Below, one piece after another: positions 36,367 to 44,429 of a DNA stretch of 64,000 nucleotides. The notes beneath the pieces were generated by a model. It did no database searches, was not told the origin of the DNA, and was given only the letters and a program-made list of their open reading frames with translations. The position numbers and the translations under genes are program-made. The DNA lies in assembly GCF_000403785.1 (NCBI RefSeq), contig NZ_APHJ01000027.1, positions 1 to 64,000 on the forward strand, given 5' to 3'. How positions within the stretch are numbered: position 1 is the stretch's first letter; each line of letters begins with the position of its first letter. The stretch is from Gillisia sp. CAL575. GTDB taxonomy: Bacteria; Bacteroidota; Bacteroidia; Flavobacteriales; Flavobacteriaceae.

Positions 36367-36429
36367 ATGAAAAATAATACAGTACATACTTGGTGGTGGA
36401 GTAGCTTACGTCAAAACGTCGTGAAGTAA
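36367..36429 (+). CDS. trpL: trp operon leader peptide
   Basis: A 20-codon frame reading MKNNTVHTWWWSSLRQNVVK. Three consecutive TGG codons lie at 36391-36399. Its stop at 36427-36429 is just past the antiterminator arm. The combination of a Trp cluster, a following terminator and the trpE gene identifies it as the control peptide for ribosome-mediated attenuation. There is little room for a 5' untranslated leader. Confidence 0.9.
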   Translation: MKNNTVHTWWWSSLRQNVVK

Positions 36430-36484
36430 CATTGCTATAGTATATTTCTATACAAGGCTTGTCTCACGACAAGCCTTTTTTTTG
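36418..36484 (+). promoter_or_regulatory. trp attenuator (antiterminator and terminator)
   Basis: The terminator stem AAGGCTTGT/ACAAGCCTT (36454-36462 and 36469-36477) has a 6-base loop and a run of T. The competing antiterminator pairs GTCGTGA (36418-36424) with TCACGAC (36464-36470), which includes the loop and the first bases of the terminator's right arm, so only one can form. A ribosome finishing trpL covers 36418-36424 and lets the terminator form; one stalled at the Trp codons leaves it free. Confidence 0.88.
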
Positions 36485-36506
36485 TTTAATTTTTTTAAAT
36501 AATAAC

Positions 36507-37901
36507 ATGTATACATTAAAGACCACTTATAAAAAACTTCTTGCAGATACTCTTACTCCTGTGAGTGTCTATCTTAAAATTCGGGATAAATACCCCAATA
36601 GTTTATTGCTAGAGAGTAGTGATTATCATGCAAACGATAATAGTTTTTCTTATATATGTTGCAATCCAATTGCTTCAATAAAAATAAAAGACGGACAGAT
36701 CCAAGAGCTTTATCCAGATGGTTCTAAAAAACTAACGGAGATAACTCCTGAAATTAAGCTATCTGAAGCAATTCAAAATTTCTCGTCTTTATTTCAAACA
36801 GAAGATTCCAATTTCAAGTTTATTAATAACGGACTGTTTGGATATACTGGATATGATGGGGTTCAATATTTCGAAGATATTAAGATTACCAAAAAGAAGG
36901 GAGATCTTGAAATTCCTGAGGTTTATTATGCAGTTTATCAAAATATTATAGCCATCAACCATTTCAATAATTCAGCTTATATTTTTGATCATAATTATAA
37001 TTCTGAAAGTAAGTTAGAAGAAATTGAACAACTGATTAAAGTAAAGAATTTTGCAACCTATAATTTCAGAAGAGAAAATTCTCCAATTTCAAATTTAACC
37101 GATACAGAATTTAAGGAGAATGTGAAATTAGGAAAGAAGCACTGCCAAAGAGGAGATGTTTTTCAGTTAGTGCTTTCACGTAGATTTACTCAAAGTTTTA
37201 AAGGAGATGAATTTAATGTTTACCGTGCTTTAAGAAGCATTAATCCTTCTCCTTATTTATTCTACTTCGATTATGGCGACTTTAAGATCTTTGGAAGTTC
37301 TCCAGAAGCCCAATTAGTGGTTTCTAATGGCAAAGCAGAGATACATCCTATCGCCGGAACTTTTAAAAGAACTGGAAATGATGAGCAAGACGCTGCATTA
37401 GCAAAGGAATTATCTGAAGACGATAAAGAAAATGCAGAACATGTGATGTTGGTAGATCTCGCCAGAAATGACCTTAGCCGACATAGCACTAATGTAAAAG
37501 TGGATAAATATAGAGAGGTTCAATTTTTCTCTCATGTTATTCATTTAGTAAGTAAAGTAACTGGAACAAAAAACAAAGACGTAGGTACCATGCAAATTGT
37601 GGCAGATACTTTTCCGGCGGGAACGCTTAGTGGAGCGCCAAAACATAGTGCGATGACCTTAATTGAAAAATATGAAAATGTAAACAGAAGTGCTTATGGC
37701 GGTGCCATTGGTTTCATGGATTTCAACGGAAATTATAATCACGCCATTATCATTAGGTCTTTTGTAAGTAAGAATCATCAATTACATTATCAGGCAGGAG
37801 CAGGAATTGTTTCTGAATCTAATGAAGAAAATGAATTACAGGAAGTATATAACAAATTAGGGGCATTAACACAGGCAGTTAAAATTGCAGAAGAAATTTA
37901 A
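36507..37901 (+). CDS. trpE: anthranilate synthase component I
   Basis: A 464-residue chorismate-using synthase subunit that makes anthranilate with ammonia from TrpG. The N-terminal half has a feedback-site LLESSDYHANDNSFSY segment (LLES motif). The C-terminal catalytic half shows FQLVLSRRF, NPSPYLFYFDYG, GSSPE, HPIAGTFKR, DLARNDLSR, FPAGTLSGAPK and GAIGFMDF. I chose the ATG at 36507: an in-frame ATG at 36459 lies inside the attenuator's terminator. One base separates its stop from trpG. Confidence 0.96.
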   Translation: MYTLKTTYKKLLADTLTPVSVYLKIRDKYPNSLLLESSDYHANDNSFSYICCNPIASIKIKDGQIQELYPDGSKKLTEITPEIKLSEAIQNFSSLFQTEDSNFKFINNGLFGYTGYDGVQYFEDIKITKKKGDLEIPEVYYAVYQNIIAINHFNNSAYIFDHNYNSESKLEEIEQLIKVKNFATYNFRRENSPISNLTDTEFKENVKLGKKHCQRGDVFQLVLSRRFTQSFKGDEFNVYRALRSINPSPYLFYFDYGDFKIFGSSPEAQLVVSNGKAEIHPIAGTFKRTGNDEQDAALAKELSEDDKENAEHVMLVDLARNDLSRHSTNVKVDKYREVQFFSHVIHLVSKVTGTKNKDVGTMQIVADTFPAGTLSGAPKHSAMTLIEKYENVNRSAYGGAIGFMDFNGNYNHAIIIRSFVSKNHQLHYQAGAGIVSESNEENELQEVYNKLGALTQAVKIAEEI

Positions 37902-37902
37902 A

Positions 37903-38532
37903 ATGAAAGCGAACGAAAATAATAACACAGCAAAGATCGAATTTCAAACTAGCAAGAGAACTTCTGTTTTAGTTATAGACAACTACGATTCTTTTGTATA
38001 CAATTTGGTGCATTATCTGGAAGAATTAGATTGTGATGTAACTGTAATTAGAAACAATGAAGTTGATCTGGACATGATTGCAAAATACGATAAGATCTTG
38101 CTTTCTCCCGGCCCGGGGATACCAGATGAAGCTGGTTTACTAAAAGAGATCATCATTAAATATGCTCCAACAAAAAGCATTTTGGGAGTTTGTTTGGGCC
38201 AACAAGCAATCGGGGAAGTTTTCGGTGGAAAATTGATCAATTTAGATTCGGTTTTTCATGGGGTTTCTTCAAAGATCAATGTTACAGTAGAAAACGAAAG
38301 CTTATTCTATCATTTAGATAAAGAACTTATAGTAGGGCGCTATCATTCTTGGGTAGTAGACCCTAATTTACCCGGATCTTTGGAAGCTACTTCTTTCGAT
38401 GAGAATGGGCAAGTGATGTCCCTTCGACATAGAGAATACGATGTAAGAGGGGTTCAATTTCACCCGGAATCGGTATTGACTCCTATGGGAAAACAAATTA
38501 TGAAGAACTGGATCTTAGAAAGCGGAAAATAG
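37903..38532 (+). CDS. trpG: anthranilate synthase component II (glutamine amidotransferase)
   Basis: A 209-residue class I amidotransferase supplying ammonia to TrpE. The triad is visible: Cys in GVCLGQQAIGE, and His and Glu in VQFHPESVL. The oxyanion segment SPGPGIPDE is present. It has an extra polar N-terminus of about 24 residues before VLVIDNYDSFVYN. The ATG at 37903 is one base after trpE, and trpD begins two bases after its stop. Confidence 0.95.
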   Translation: MKANENNNTAKIEFQTSKRTSVLVIDNYDSFVYNLVHYLEELDCDVTVIRNNEVDLDMIAKYDKILLSPGPGIPDEAGLLKEIIIKYAPTKSILGVCLGQQAIGEVFGGKLINLDSVFHGVSSKINVTVENESLFYHLDKELIVGRYHSWVVDPNLPGSLEATSFDENGQVMSLRHREYDVRGVQFHPESVLTPMGKQIMKNWILESGK

Positions 38533-38534
38533 AT

Positions 38535-39530
38535 ATGAAACATATACTCAACAGGTTAATAAATCACGAAACCATCTCGAAGCAGGAAGCAAACGAAGTC
38601 TTGGTAAACATTTCGAGAGGAGAATATAACGAGAGCCAGATCGCGGCATTTCTAACGGTGTATATGATGCGAAGCATTACTATAGATGAGTTGGAAGGAT
38701 TTCGAAATGCACTTTTGGACCTATGTCTTGCTATAGACCTTAGTGCTTATAATGCAATCGATCTTTGTGGTACAGGCGGAGACGGAAAAGACACTTTTAA
38801 TATTTCTACACTTTCTTCCTTTGTAACTGCCGGAGCTGGAATTAAAGTTTCCAAGCATGGCAATTATGGAGTTTCATCTATAAGCGGAAGTTCCAATGTA
38901 ATGGAATATTTAGGCATAAAATTCAGCAATAAAGCAGATTTTTTAGAACGTTGCATAGATAAATCTGGGATATGTGTGTTGCATGCACCACTCTTTCATC
39001 CGGCAATGAAAAATGTTGCTCCTATAAGAAAATCTCTTGCCGTAAAAACTTTTTTCAACATGTTGGGACCTATGGTAAATCCAGCATTCCCAAAGAATCA
39101 GTTGGTTGGGGTTTTTAGTCTGGAACTTGCTAGAATGTATGGATATCTCTATCAGAACACCGATAAGAATTTCACAATTCTACATGCTTTAGATGGCTAT
39201 GATGAGATCTCTTTAACTGGAGCTACAAAAACAATTTCAAATACTACTGAAGGAATTTTAGAGCCATCAGATTTTGGAGTAGAAGCTTTAAATGCTTCTG
39301 AAATTTCTGGTGGAAATTCCATAGAAAATTCTGCCAAAATATTTGTTGATATATTGGAAGGCAATGGTTCCATTCCACAAAATAATGTGGTTTGTGCCAA
39401 TGCAGGAATGGCCATTGCGACTTCTACTGGATGCACTCCGAAGGAAGGATTTATTAAGGCTCAAGAATCGCTAAATTCAGGAATGGCCCTGAAATCGCTA
39501 AAGAAATTACAAGAACTGAGTGCTATATAA
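38535..39530 (+). CDS. trpD: anthranilate phosphoribosyltransferase
   Basis: A 331-residue enzyme that joins anthranilate to PRPP. The PRPP-binding glycine loop is LCGTGGDGKDTFNIST (about residues 76-91), followed by KHGNYGVSSISGSSNVMEYLG and the anthranilate-site R in NVAPIRKSLAVKTFFNMLGPM. Length and order are normal. The next gene is 175 bases away across a pair of REP-like repeats. Confidence 0.95.
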   Translation: MKHILNRLINHETISKQEANEVLVNISRGEYNESQIAAFLTVYMMRSITIDELEGFRNALLDLCLAIDLSAYNAIDLCGTGGDGKDTFNISTLSSFVTAGAGIKVSKHGNYGVSSISGSSNVMEYLGIKFSNKADFLERCIDKSGICVLHAPLFHPAMKNVAPIRKSLAVKTFFNMLGPMVNPAFPKNQLVGVFSLELARMYGYLYQNTDKNFTILHALDGYDEISLTGATKTISNTTEGILEPSDFGVEALNASEISGGNSIENSAKIFVDILEGNGSIPQNNVVCANAGMAIATSTGCTPKEGFIKAQESLNSGMALKSLKKLQELSAI

Positions 39531-39570
39531 ATAATTGAATTGTATGCCATTTTTGCACTATAGTTGTTTC

Positions 39571-39652
39571 GTCACCCTGAATTTATTTCAGGGTCTCATG
39601 TTGCTATATTGATCTATGTATTATAAGATTCTGAAACAAGTTCAGAATTACG
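39571..39652. repeat. inverted pair of REP-like palindromes between trpD and trpC
   Basis: Unit 1 (39571-39599) begins GTCACCCTGAA, has arms CCCTGAA/TTCAGGG and ends TCTCA. Unit 2 (39626-39652) is the reverse orientation, beginning AGATTCTGAA and ending in a degenerate TTACG. The same two-unit arrangement occurs at 44303-44385. It lies within the transcribed trp operon. Confidence 0.8.
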
Positions 39653-39705
39653 TTATAAAACATTTACCAGACTTTACGGTTTTACTTAATACTGAAAATT
39701 ATAAA

Positions 39706-40494
39706 ATGAATATTCTAGATAAAATTATTGTCGATAAACGAAATGAGGTTGCTCTTAAAAAACAACTGATTTCTGCTGAAGATCTGGAGCGTTATCCACT
39801 TTTTGGTTACAAAACAAAATCACTAGCTTCTGCTTTAAAGAATAGCTCTAGCGGAATTATTGCTGAACATAAACGCAGATCGCCTTCTAAATCTGTGATC
39901 AATCAAGATCTAAATGTACAAGATGTAGCTTTAGGATATGAAAATGCCGGTGTTTGCGGTATGTCGGTATTAACAGATGGAAAATACTTTGGTGGCGCTT
40001 TAGACGATCTTATTTTAGCAAGAGCAGCGGTAAAAATGCCGTTACTAAGAAAAGAATTTATTATTGCTGAATATCAGATTCTTGAAGCCAAAGCTCATGG
40101 TGCCGATGTTATTCTGCTAATTGCTGCGGTATTGACTCGAGATGAAATAAAAACATTTTCTGAGTTAGCTAAAAGTTTGGACTTAGAGGTGCTTTTGGAG
40201 GTTCATAACTTACAGGAATTAGAAAAATCTATCATGCCTAGCTTAGATATGTTAGGAGTGAATAATAGGAATTTAAAGACCTTTGAAGTGAGTACGGATA
40301 TTAGCAAACAACTTTCAGAAAAGATCCCAAGTGATTTTGTGAAAGTTTCAGAAAGTGGTATTAGCAGTGTTGAAGCTATCAAGGATCTAAAAAAATATGG
40401 ATACCAAGGTTTTTTAATTGGAGAAAACTTTATGAAAACCGATGATCCCGGAAGTAGCGCGTCACAATTTATTCAAGAATTAACAAGTAATTAA
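39706..40494 (+). CDS. trpC: indole-3-glycerol-phosphate synthase
   Basis: A 262-residue TIM-barrel enzyme that closes the indole ring. IIAEHKRRSPSKSVI holds the catalytic Lys and substrate-binding residues, LLRKEFIIAEYQI the second Lys, LEVLLEVHN the catalytic Glu, and GVNNRNLKTF, SESGI and GFLIGENFM the phosphate site. I chose the ATG at 39706; a longer in-frame start at 39616 begins inside the repeat. Only one base lies between its stop and trpF. Confidence 0.95.
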   Translation: MNILDKIIVDKRNEVALKKQLISAEDLERYPLFGYKTKSLASALKNSSSGIIAEHKRRSPSKSVINQDLNVQDVALGYENAGVCGMSVLTDGKYFGGALDDLILARAAVKMPLLRKEFIIAEYQILEAKAHGADVILLIAAVLTRDEIKTFSELAKSLDLEVLLEVHNLQELEKSIMPSLDMLGVNNRNLKTFEVSTDISKQLSEKIPSDFVKVSESGISSVEAIKDLKKYGYQGFLIGENFMKTDDPGSSASQFIQELTSN

Positions 40495-40495
40495 A

Positions 40496-41164
40496 ATGAG
40501 CTCTCTTAAATTGAAGATTTGCGGAATGAAGCAACCAGAAAATATCCTTGAAATTGCAGCTTTAAATCCAGATTATCTTGGGTTCATCTTTTATGAAAGA
40601 TCTCCAAGAAATTTTTCGGGGGAGATCCCTGATATAGATTCAAGCATCAAAAAAACAGGAGTTTTTGTAGATGAAGAGATCGATTTTGTTTTAGAGAAAG
40701 TTGAAAAATACCAGTTCAGAGCAATTCAACTTCACGGAAAAGAATCAGCTGAATACTGCATAAATTTAAGATCAGCATTGGGCAAAAAGAATTCAGTAGA
40801 AATGATAAAAGTGTTTTCTGTAAAAGAAACATTCAATTTTGATGAACTTAAAGTTTATGAAGGCATTATAGATTTTTTCCTATTCGATACTCAAGGAAAA
40901 AATAAAGGAGGAAATGGAATAACCTTTAATTGGGAATTATTAAAAGATTATCCTTCTTCTACTCCATTTTTTCTAAGTGGCGGAATTGGGCAGGATGAAC
41001 TTCAAAAGATATTGGAACTTTATACTTATTTCAAAAAAAACAATAAGGCTGGTTTGCTTTATGGAGTAGATGTAAATAGTAAATTTGAAGTGGAAGCAGG
41101 TTTAAAAGATGCGAATGCATTAAAAAAATTTAAAGACAATTTGGGTTTAAAAGCTCAAGCATAA
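40496..41164 (+). CDS. trpF: phosphoribosylanthranilate isomerase
   Basis: A 222-residue TIM barrel that performs the Amadori rearrangement before Trp[13 protein letters not shown] carries the catalytic Cys, [12 protein letters not shown] the substrate loop, QLHG the fourth strand, [19 protein letters not shown] the catalytic Asp, and FLSGGIG the phosphate site. A 10-base gap leads to trpB. Confidence 0.94.
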   Translation: MSSLKLKICGMKQPENILEIAALNPDYLGFIFYERSPRNFSGEIPDIDSSIKKTGVFVDEEIDFVLEKVEKYQFRAIQLHGKESAEYCINLRSALGKKNSVEMIKVFSVKETFNFDELKVYEGIIDFFLFDTQGKNKGGNGITFNWELLKDYPSSTPFFLSGGIGQDELQKILELYTYFKKNNKAGLLYGVDVNSKFEVEAGLKDANALKKFKDNLGLKAQA

Positions 41165-41174
41165 CATATACACT

Positions 41175-42356
41175 ATGACCTATCAGGCAGACGAAAAAGG
41201 CTATTACGGTGAATTTGGCGGAGCTTATATTCCAGAAATGCTATACCCTAATGTGGAAGAATTAAGGCAACAATATATACAGATCATGCAAGAGGAGTCT
41301 TTTCAGAAAGAATTTAAAGATCTTCTGAAAGATTATGTAGGCAGACCTACTCCTCTATATTTTGCTTCTAGATTAAGTGAAAAATACAACACGAAGATTT
41401 ATTTAAAACGTGAAGATCTTTGCCATACAGGAGCACATAAGATCAATAATACCATTGGGCAGATCTTAATGGCTAAACGTTTGGGTAAGAACAGGGTTAT
41501 AGCAGAGACTGGCGCAGGACAACACGGAGTTGCAACTGCCACAGTATGCGCTTTGATGGGAATCGAGTGCATCGTGTATATGGGAGAAATAGATATTGAT
41601 CGCCAAGCTCCGAATGTTGCACGAATGAAAATGTTGGGTGCTACTGTAATTCCAGCAAAATCTGGAAGTAGAACTCTGAAGGATGCAACTAATGAAGCTA
41701 TTAGAGATTGGATAAATAATCCGGTAGACACCCATTATATTATAGGATCTGTAGTAGGACCTCATCCTTATCCAGATATGGTTGCACGTTTTCAAAGTGT
41801 GATCTCCGAGGAAATCAAGTCTCAACTTCTGGAAAAAGAAGGAAGAGAAGCACCAGATTATGTGGTGGCTTGTGTTGGTGGAGGAAGTAACGCTGCTGGA
41901 ATTTATTATCATTATTTAGATAATCCAGAAGTGGGGATCATCGCAGTGGAAGCTGCTGGAAAAGGAGTATTAACTGGTGAAAGTGCCGCAACTTCTGCCT
42001 TAGGAAAAGAAGGAATTATCCACGGTAGTAAAACACTTTTAATGCAAAGTCCAGATGGACAGATCACCGAGCCTTATTCAATTTCTGCAGGATTAGATTA
42101 TCCTGGAATCGGACCAATGCATGCTAATTTATTTAGATCTGGCCGAGCAGAGTTTATTTCAATAACCGATGCAGATGCAATGAAAGCTGGACAGGAATTA
42201 GCCAAGTTAGAGGGAATTATCCCAGCTATCGAAACGTCTCACGCACTTGCGATTTTTGAAGATCGCAAGTTCAAGAAAGATGATATCGTGGTTTTGAATC
42301 TTTCGGGACGTGGTGATAAAGATCTTAGTACTTATATAGAATATTTTAATTTATAA
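41175..42356 (+). CDS. trpB: tryptophan synthase beta subunit
   Basis: A 393-residue PLP enzyme that condenses indole with serine. [20 protein letters not shown] is shown only as the core HTGAHKINN; its Lys binds [15 protein letters not shown] is the indole/serine site, and [13 protein letters not shown] the phosphate-binding glycine loop. It normally works as an alpha2-beta2 complex with TrpA, the gene 121 bases downstream across a repeat unit. Confidence 0.97.
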   Translation: MTYQADEKGYYGEFGGAYIPEMLYPNVEELRQQYIQIMQEESFQKEFKDLLKDYVGRPTPLYFASRLSEKYNTKIYLKREDLCHTGAHKINNTIGQILMAKRLGKNRVIAETGAGQHGVATATVCALMGIECIVYMGEIDIDRQAPNVARMKMLGATVIPAKSGSRTLKDATNEAIRDWINNPVDTHYIIGSVVGPHPYPDMVARFQSVISEEIKSQLLEKEGREAPDYVVACVGGGSNAAGIYYHYLDNPEVGIIAVEAAGKGVLTGESAATSALGKEGIIHGSKTLLMQSPDGQITEPYSISAGLDYPGIGPMHANLFRSGRAEFISITDADAMKAGQELAKLEGIIPAIETSHALAIFEDRKFKKDDIVVLNLSGRGDKDLSTYIEYFNL

Positions 42357-42426
42357 TTCTACCACCTAGATCATTTTGATGCCTTTGTAGTAGAAGTAGT
42401 GGGGGCATTTCAGAAACTATTTTATT

Positions 42427-42453
42427 AGACACTGAAATAAATTCAGTGTGACG
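42427..42453. repeat. single REP-like palindrome between trpB and trpA
   Basis: AGACACTGAAATAAATTCAGTGTGACG: arms ACACTGAA/TTCAGTGT, with the family ends AGA and TGACG. It has the orientation of unit 2 at the trpD-trpC site. It lies 24 bases before the trpA start. Confidence 0.78.
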
Positions 42454-42477
42454 ATTGAAAAATATAAATATTGAAAA

Positions 42478-43239
42478 ATGAATAGAATTAAATCGAAATT
42501 ACAAGAGAGTAAAAAGCTTCTTTCTATATACTTTACCGCAGGTTATCCACAAATTGATGATACTGTATCTATTATTGAAGATCTTGAAAAGAATGGAGTA
42601 GATATGATAGAAATTGGATTGCCCTTTAGTGATCCATTAGCAGATGGGCCAACTATTCAGGAAAGCAGTACAAAGGCATTAAAAAATGGGATGACCACAG
42701 AGAAGTTATTTCAACAATTAAAAGATATCAGAAAAACAGTAAAAATACCCTTGATCATAATGGGGTATTTTAATCCGATGCTACAATACGGAGTAGAAGA
42801 ATTCTGTAAAAAATGCGAAGAGATTGGGATTGATGGTTTGATAATTCCTGACCTTCCAGTAGACGTTTATTCAGAAAAATATCAAGCTATTTTCGAAAAA
42901 CACAAGCTTATCAATGTTTTCCTAATTACTCCTCAAACTTCAGAAGAGAGAATTGGATTTATAGATTCTGTATCTAATGGATTTATTTATATGGTGAGTA
43001 GTGCAAGTGTTACTGGGGCAACTTCAGGATTTGGAACTGAAACTAAAGATTATTTTAAAAGAATTTCAAAAATGAATTTGAAGAATCCGCAGATAGTAGG
43101 TTTTGGAATTAGTGATAAACAAAGTTTTAAAGAAGCAACAGAATATTCTAATGGAGCGATTATCGGGAGTGCCTATATCAAGCACCTTACTAAAAATGGA
43201 GTTGGAAAAAATTCCAATTTTGTCAAAACCATTAGATAG
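42478..43239 (+). CDS. trpA: tryptophan synthase alpha subunit
   Basis: A 253-residue TIM barrel that releases indole from indole-glycerol phosphate. The catalytic Glu is in DMIEIGLPFSDPLADGP and the catalytic Asp in IIPDLPVD, and the phosphate loop reads VGFGISDKQSF. It closes the trpEGDCFBA order, so the full pathway from chorismate to tryptophan is in one locus. Confidence 0.96.
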   Translation: MNRIKSKLQESKKLLSIYFTAGYPQIDDTVSIIEDLEKNGVDMIEIGLPFSDPLADGPTIQESSTKALKNGMTTEKLFQQLKDIRKTVKIPLIIMGYFNPMLQYGVEEFCKKCEEIGIDGLIIPDLPVDVYSEKYQAIFEKHKLINVFLITPQTSEERIGFIDSVSNGFIYMVSSASVTGATSGFGTETKDYFKRISKMNLKNPQIVGFGISDKQSFKEATEYSNGAIIGSAYIKHLTKNGVGKNSNFVKTIR

Positions 43240-43320
43240 CTTTAACCTAACTGTAACAACGCATTAATACTTTTTGTGATTGATTTGCCTTATATTTAAA
43301 TGAATTTAAAACTAAATATC

Positions 43321-43449
43321 ATGGAAAAGAAGTTTGAAAGAAAAACCGAGCAAACAAATCCTACTAATCCTACGGGTGATAGAAATCAAAAAACCAATAA
43401 GGTAGATTTCGATAAAAAGACAATTAAAGATCAGCAAAATAAAAAGTAA
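43321..43449 (+). CDS. 42-residue basic, polar small protein
   Basis: A short frame starting MEKKFERKTEQTN and ending IKDQQNKK. It is highly charged and low in hydrophobic residues, so it is probably disordered or a nucleic-acid binder. Its stop is two bases from the THX start, which supports a real two-gene unit. I do not recognise the family. No -7 element with a perfect match is seen; TATATTTA lies near 43292. Confidence 0.5.
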   Translation: MEKKFERKTEQTNPTNPTGDRNQKTNKVDFDKKTIKDQQNKK

Positions 43450-43451
43450 TT

Positions 43452-43586
43452 ATGGGGAGAGGAGATAAGAAAACTAAACGAGGTAAAATAGCTTTAGGAA
43501 CTCGAGGAAAATTGAGACCTAAAAGAGGAAAGTTTAAGACTAAACCTTCCACGCTTGCAGATCTAGATAAAAAAGAGCTAAAATAA
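43452..43586 (+). CDS. 30S ribosomal protein THX-like
   Basis: A 44-residue, strongly basic protein. MGRGDKKTKRGKIALGTRGK matches the Thx pattern (GKGDKKtkRGKI) known from the 30S subunit, where the peptide stabilises the head. The C-terminal extension (FKTKPSTLADLDKKELK) makes it longer than the roughly 26-residue Thermus protein. It is cotranscribed with the small basic protein before it. Confidence 0.82.
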   Translation: MGRGDKKTKRGKIALGTRGKLRPKRGKFKTKPSTLADLDKKELK

Positions 43587-43602
43587 CTTCGTTAAATCTT
43601 AT

Positions 43603-44262
43603 TTAGAAATACCCTTTATATTGAAGAATCCTGAAATCAATAGTATTGAAATCAGGATTCTTTATTTTCATTCTTTTATAAAGATCCATACTCCCAATTG
43701 CTCTATTGGCAGAGCCTGAAGGTGCCGTAAGTGAGACTGTTTTTATTAATCTGCCATCTAACAAAAATTGATGGACCTTAGGAACTATATTTGAAATCAC
43801 TTTTAATTTAATCCCTTCTCCTTGTTCTCGTAAATGTCTCCGAAAAAAATATTCAGGGCCATTCTTAGAATTTCCTCCAGTAAATAGAAGAGTTTCGATT
43901 AGTGGATTTTCTCGAAGTATTGAAAGAAAATTTCTTAGCTCCACCTCCTTCATACCAAGATCTGAAGCATCAATTTTATTTCTTCTACTACTTTCAACAA
44001 CATCACAAATACCAATTCCCCGCTTTATTAAAAAATCCTTTCGCTGAACTACGGCAGCTTCGGTATTTTCATAATTTAAATTGAGATCGAATAATCTATC
44101 TAAGATTGGCCATAAAAATCCATCTCTGCTTCCGTAGCAAAAATTAACGTCATCAGGCTTTAAATCACCCATAGTAAACCTAGGAGGTGGTAAGGTACCT
44201 ACAATTAATTTCGTTGCATTCTTTGGAATAAAAGGTTTATATGGATGCGTATGATGAAACAT
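43603..44262 (-). CDS. uracil-DNA glycosylase-family protein
   Basis: A 219-residue protein with the glycosylase-superfamily pattern: the first strand KLIVGTLPPPRF, then DVNFCYGSRDGFLWPIL, the region GIGICDVVESSRR, and a late LLFTGGNS strand. UDG-fold enzymes excise deaminated bases. The water-activating residue is not certain in the GTLPPPR motif, so the substrate could be uracil, hypoxanthine or a mispair. It converges on the THX gene and has no repair neighbour. Confidence 0.65.
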   Translation of the reverse strand: MFHHTHPYKPFIPKNATKLIVGTLPPPRFTMGDLKPDDVNFCYGSRDGFLWPILDRLFDLNLNYENTEAAVVQRKDFLIKRGIGICDVVESSRRNKIDASDLGMKEVELRNFLSILRENPLIETLLFTGGNSKNGPEYFFRRHLREQGEGIKLKVISNIVPKVHQFLLDGRLIKTVSLTAPSGSANRAIGSMDLYKRMKIKNPDFNTIDFRILQYKGYF

Positions 44263-44302
44263 TTTTTGACTGAACTTAAAAAATTATGAACTTGTAAAAG
44301 AC

Positions 44303-44385
44303 GTCATTCTGAACTTGTTTCAGAATCTCATAATAAAGAAAATTAATAAAATGAAACTAGACCCTGAAATAAATTCAGGGTGACG
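44303..44385. repeat. inverted pair of REP-like palindromes
   Basis: Unit 1 (44303-44330) begins GTCATTCTGAA and ends GAATCTCA; unit 2 (44359-44385) begins AGACCCTGAA and ends GGGTGACG. Spacing and orientation copy the trpD-trpC site. It fills the space between the glycosylase-like gene and the 3' end of pyc. Confidence 0.8.
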
Positions 44386-44429
44386 ACATCTTTATTCTAC
44401 TATAACATGGATATTTTAAATTTCCTAGC

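Noticed and set aside
36459-36506. An upstream in-frame ATG for trpE at 36459
   Set aside because: It lies within the attenuator's terminator hairpin; the ATG at 36507 gives a normal TrpE N-terminus.
39616-39705. A 30-residue N-terminal extension of trpC
   Set aside because: It is encoded by the REP-like repeat region; the ATG at 39706 begins the conserved IGPS sequence.
41466-41912. A 148-residue minus-strand frame opposite trpB
   Set aside because: Its composition (Ser, His, Cys-rich) is that of an antisense shadow of trpB.
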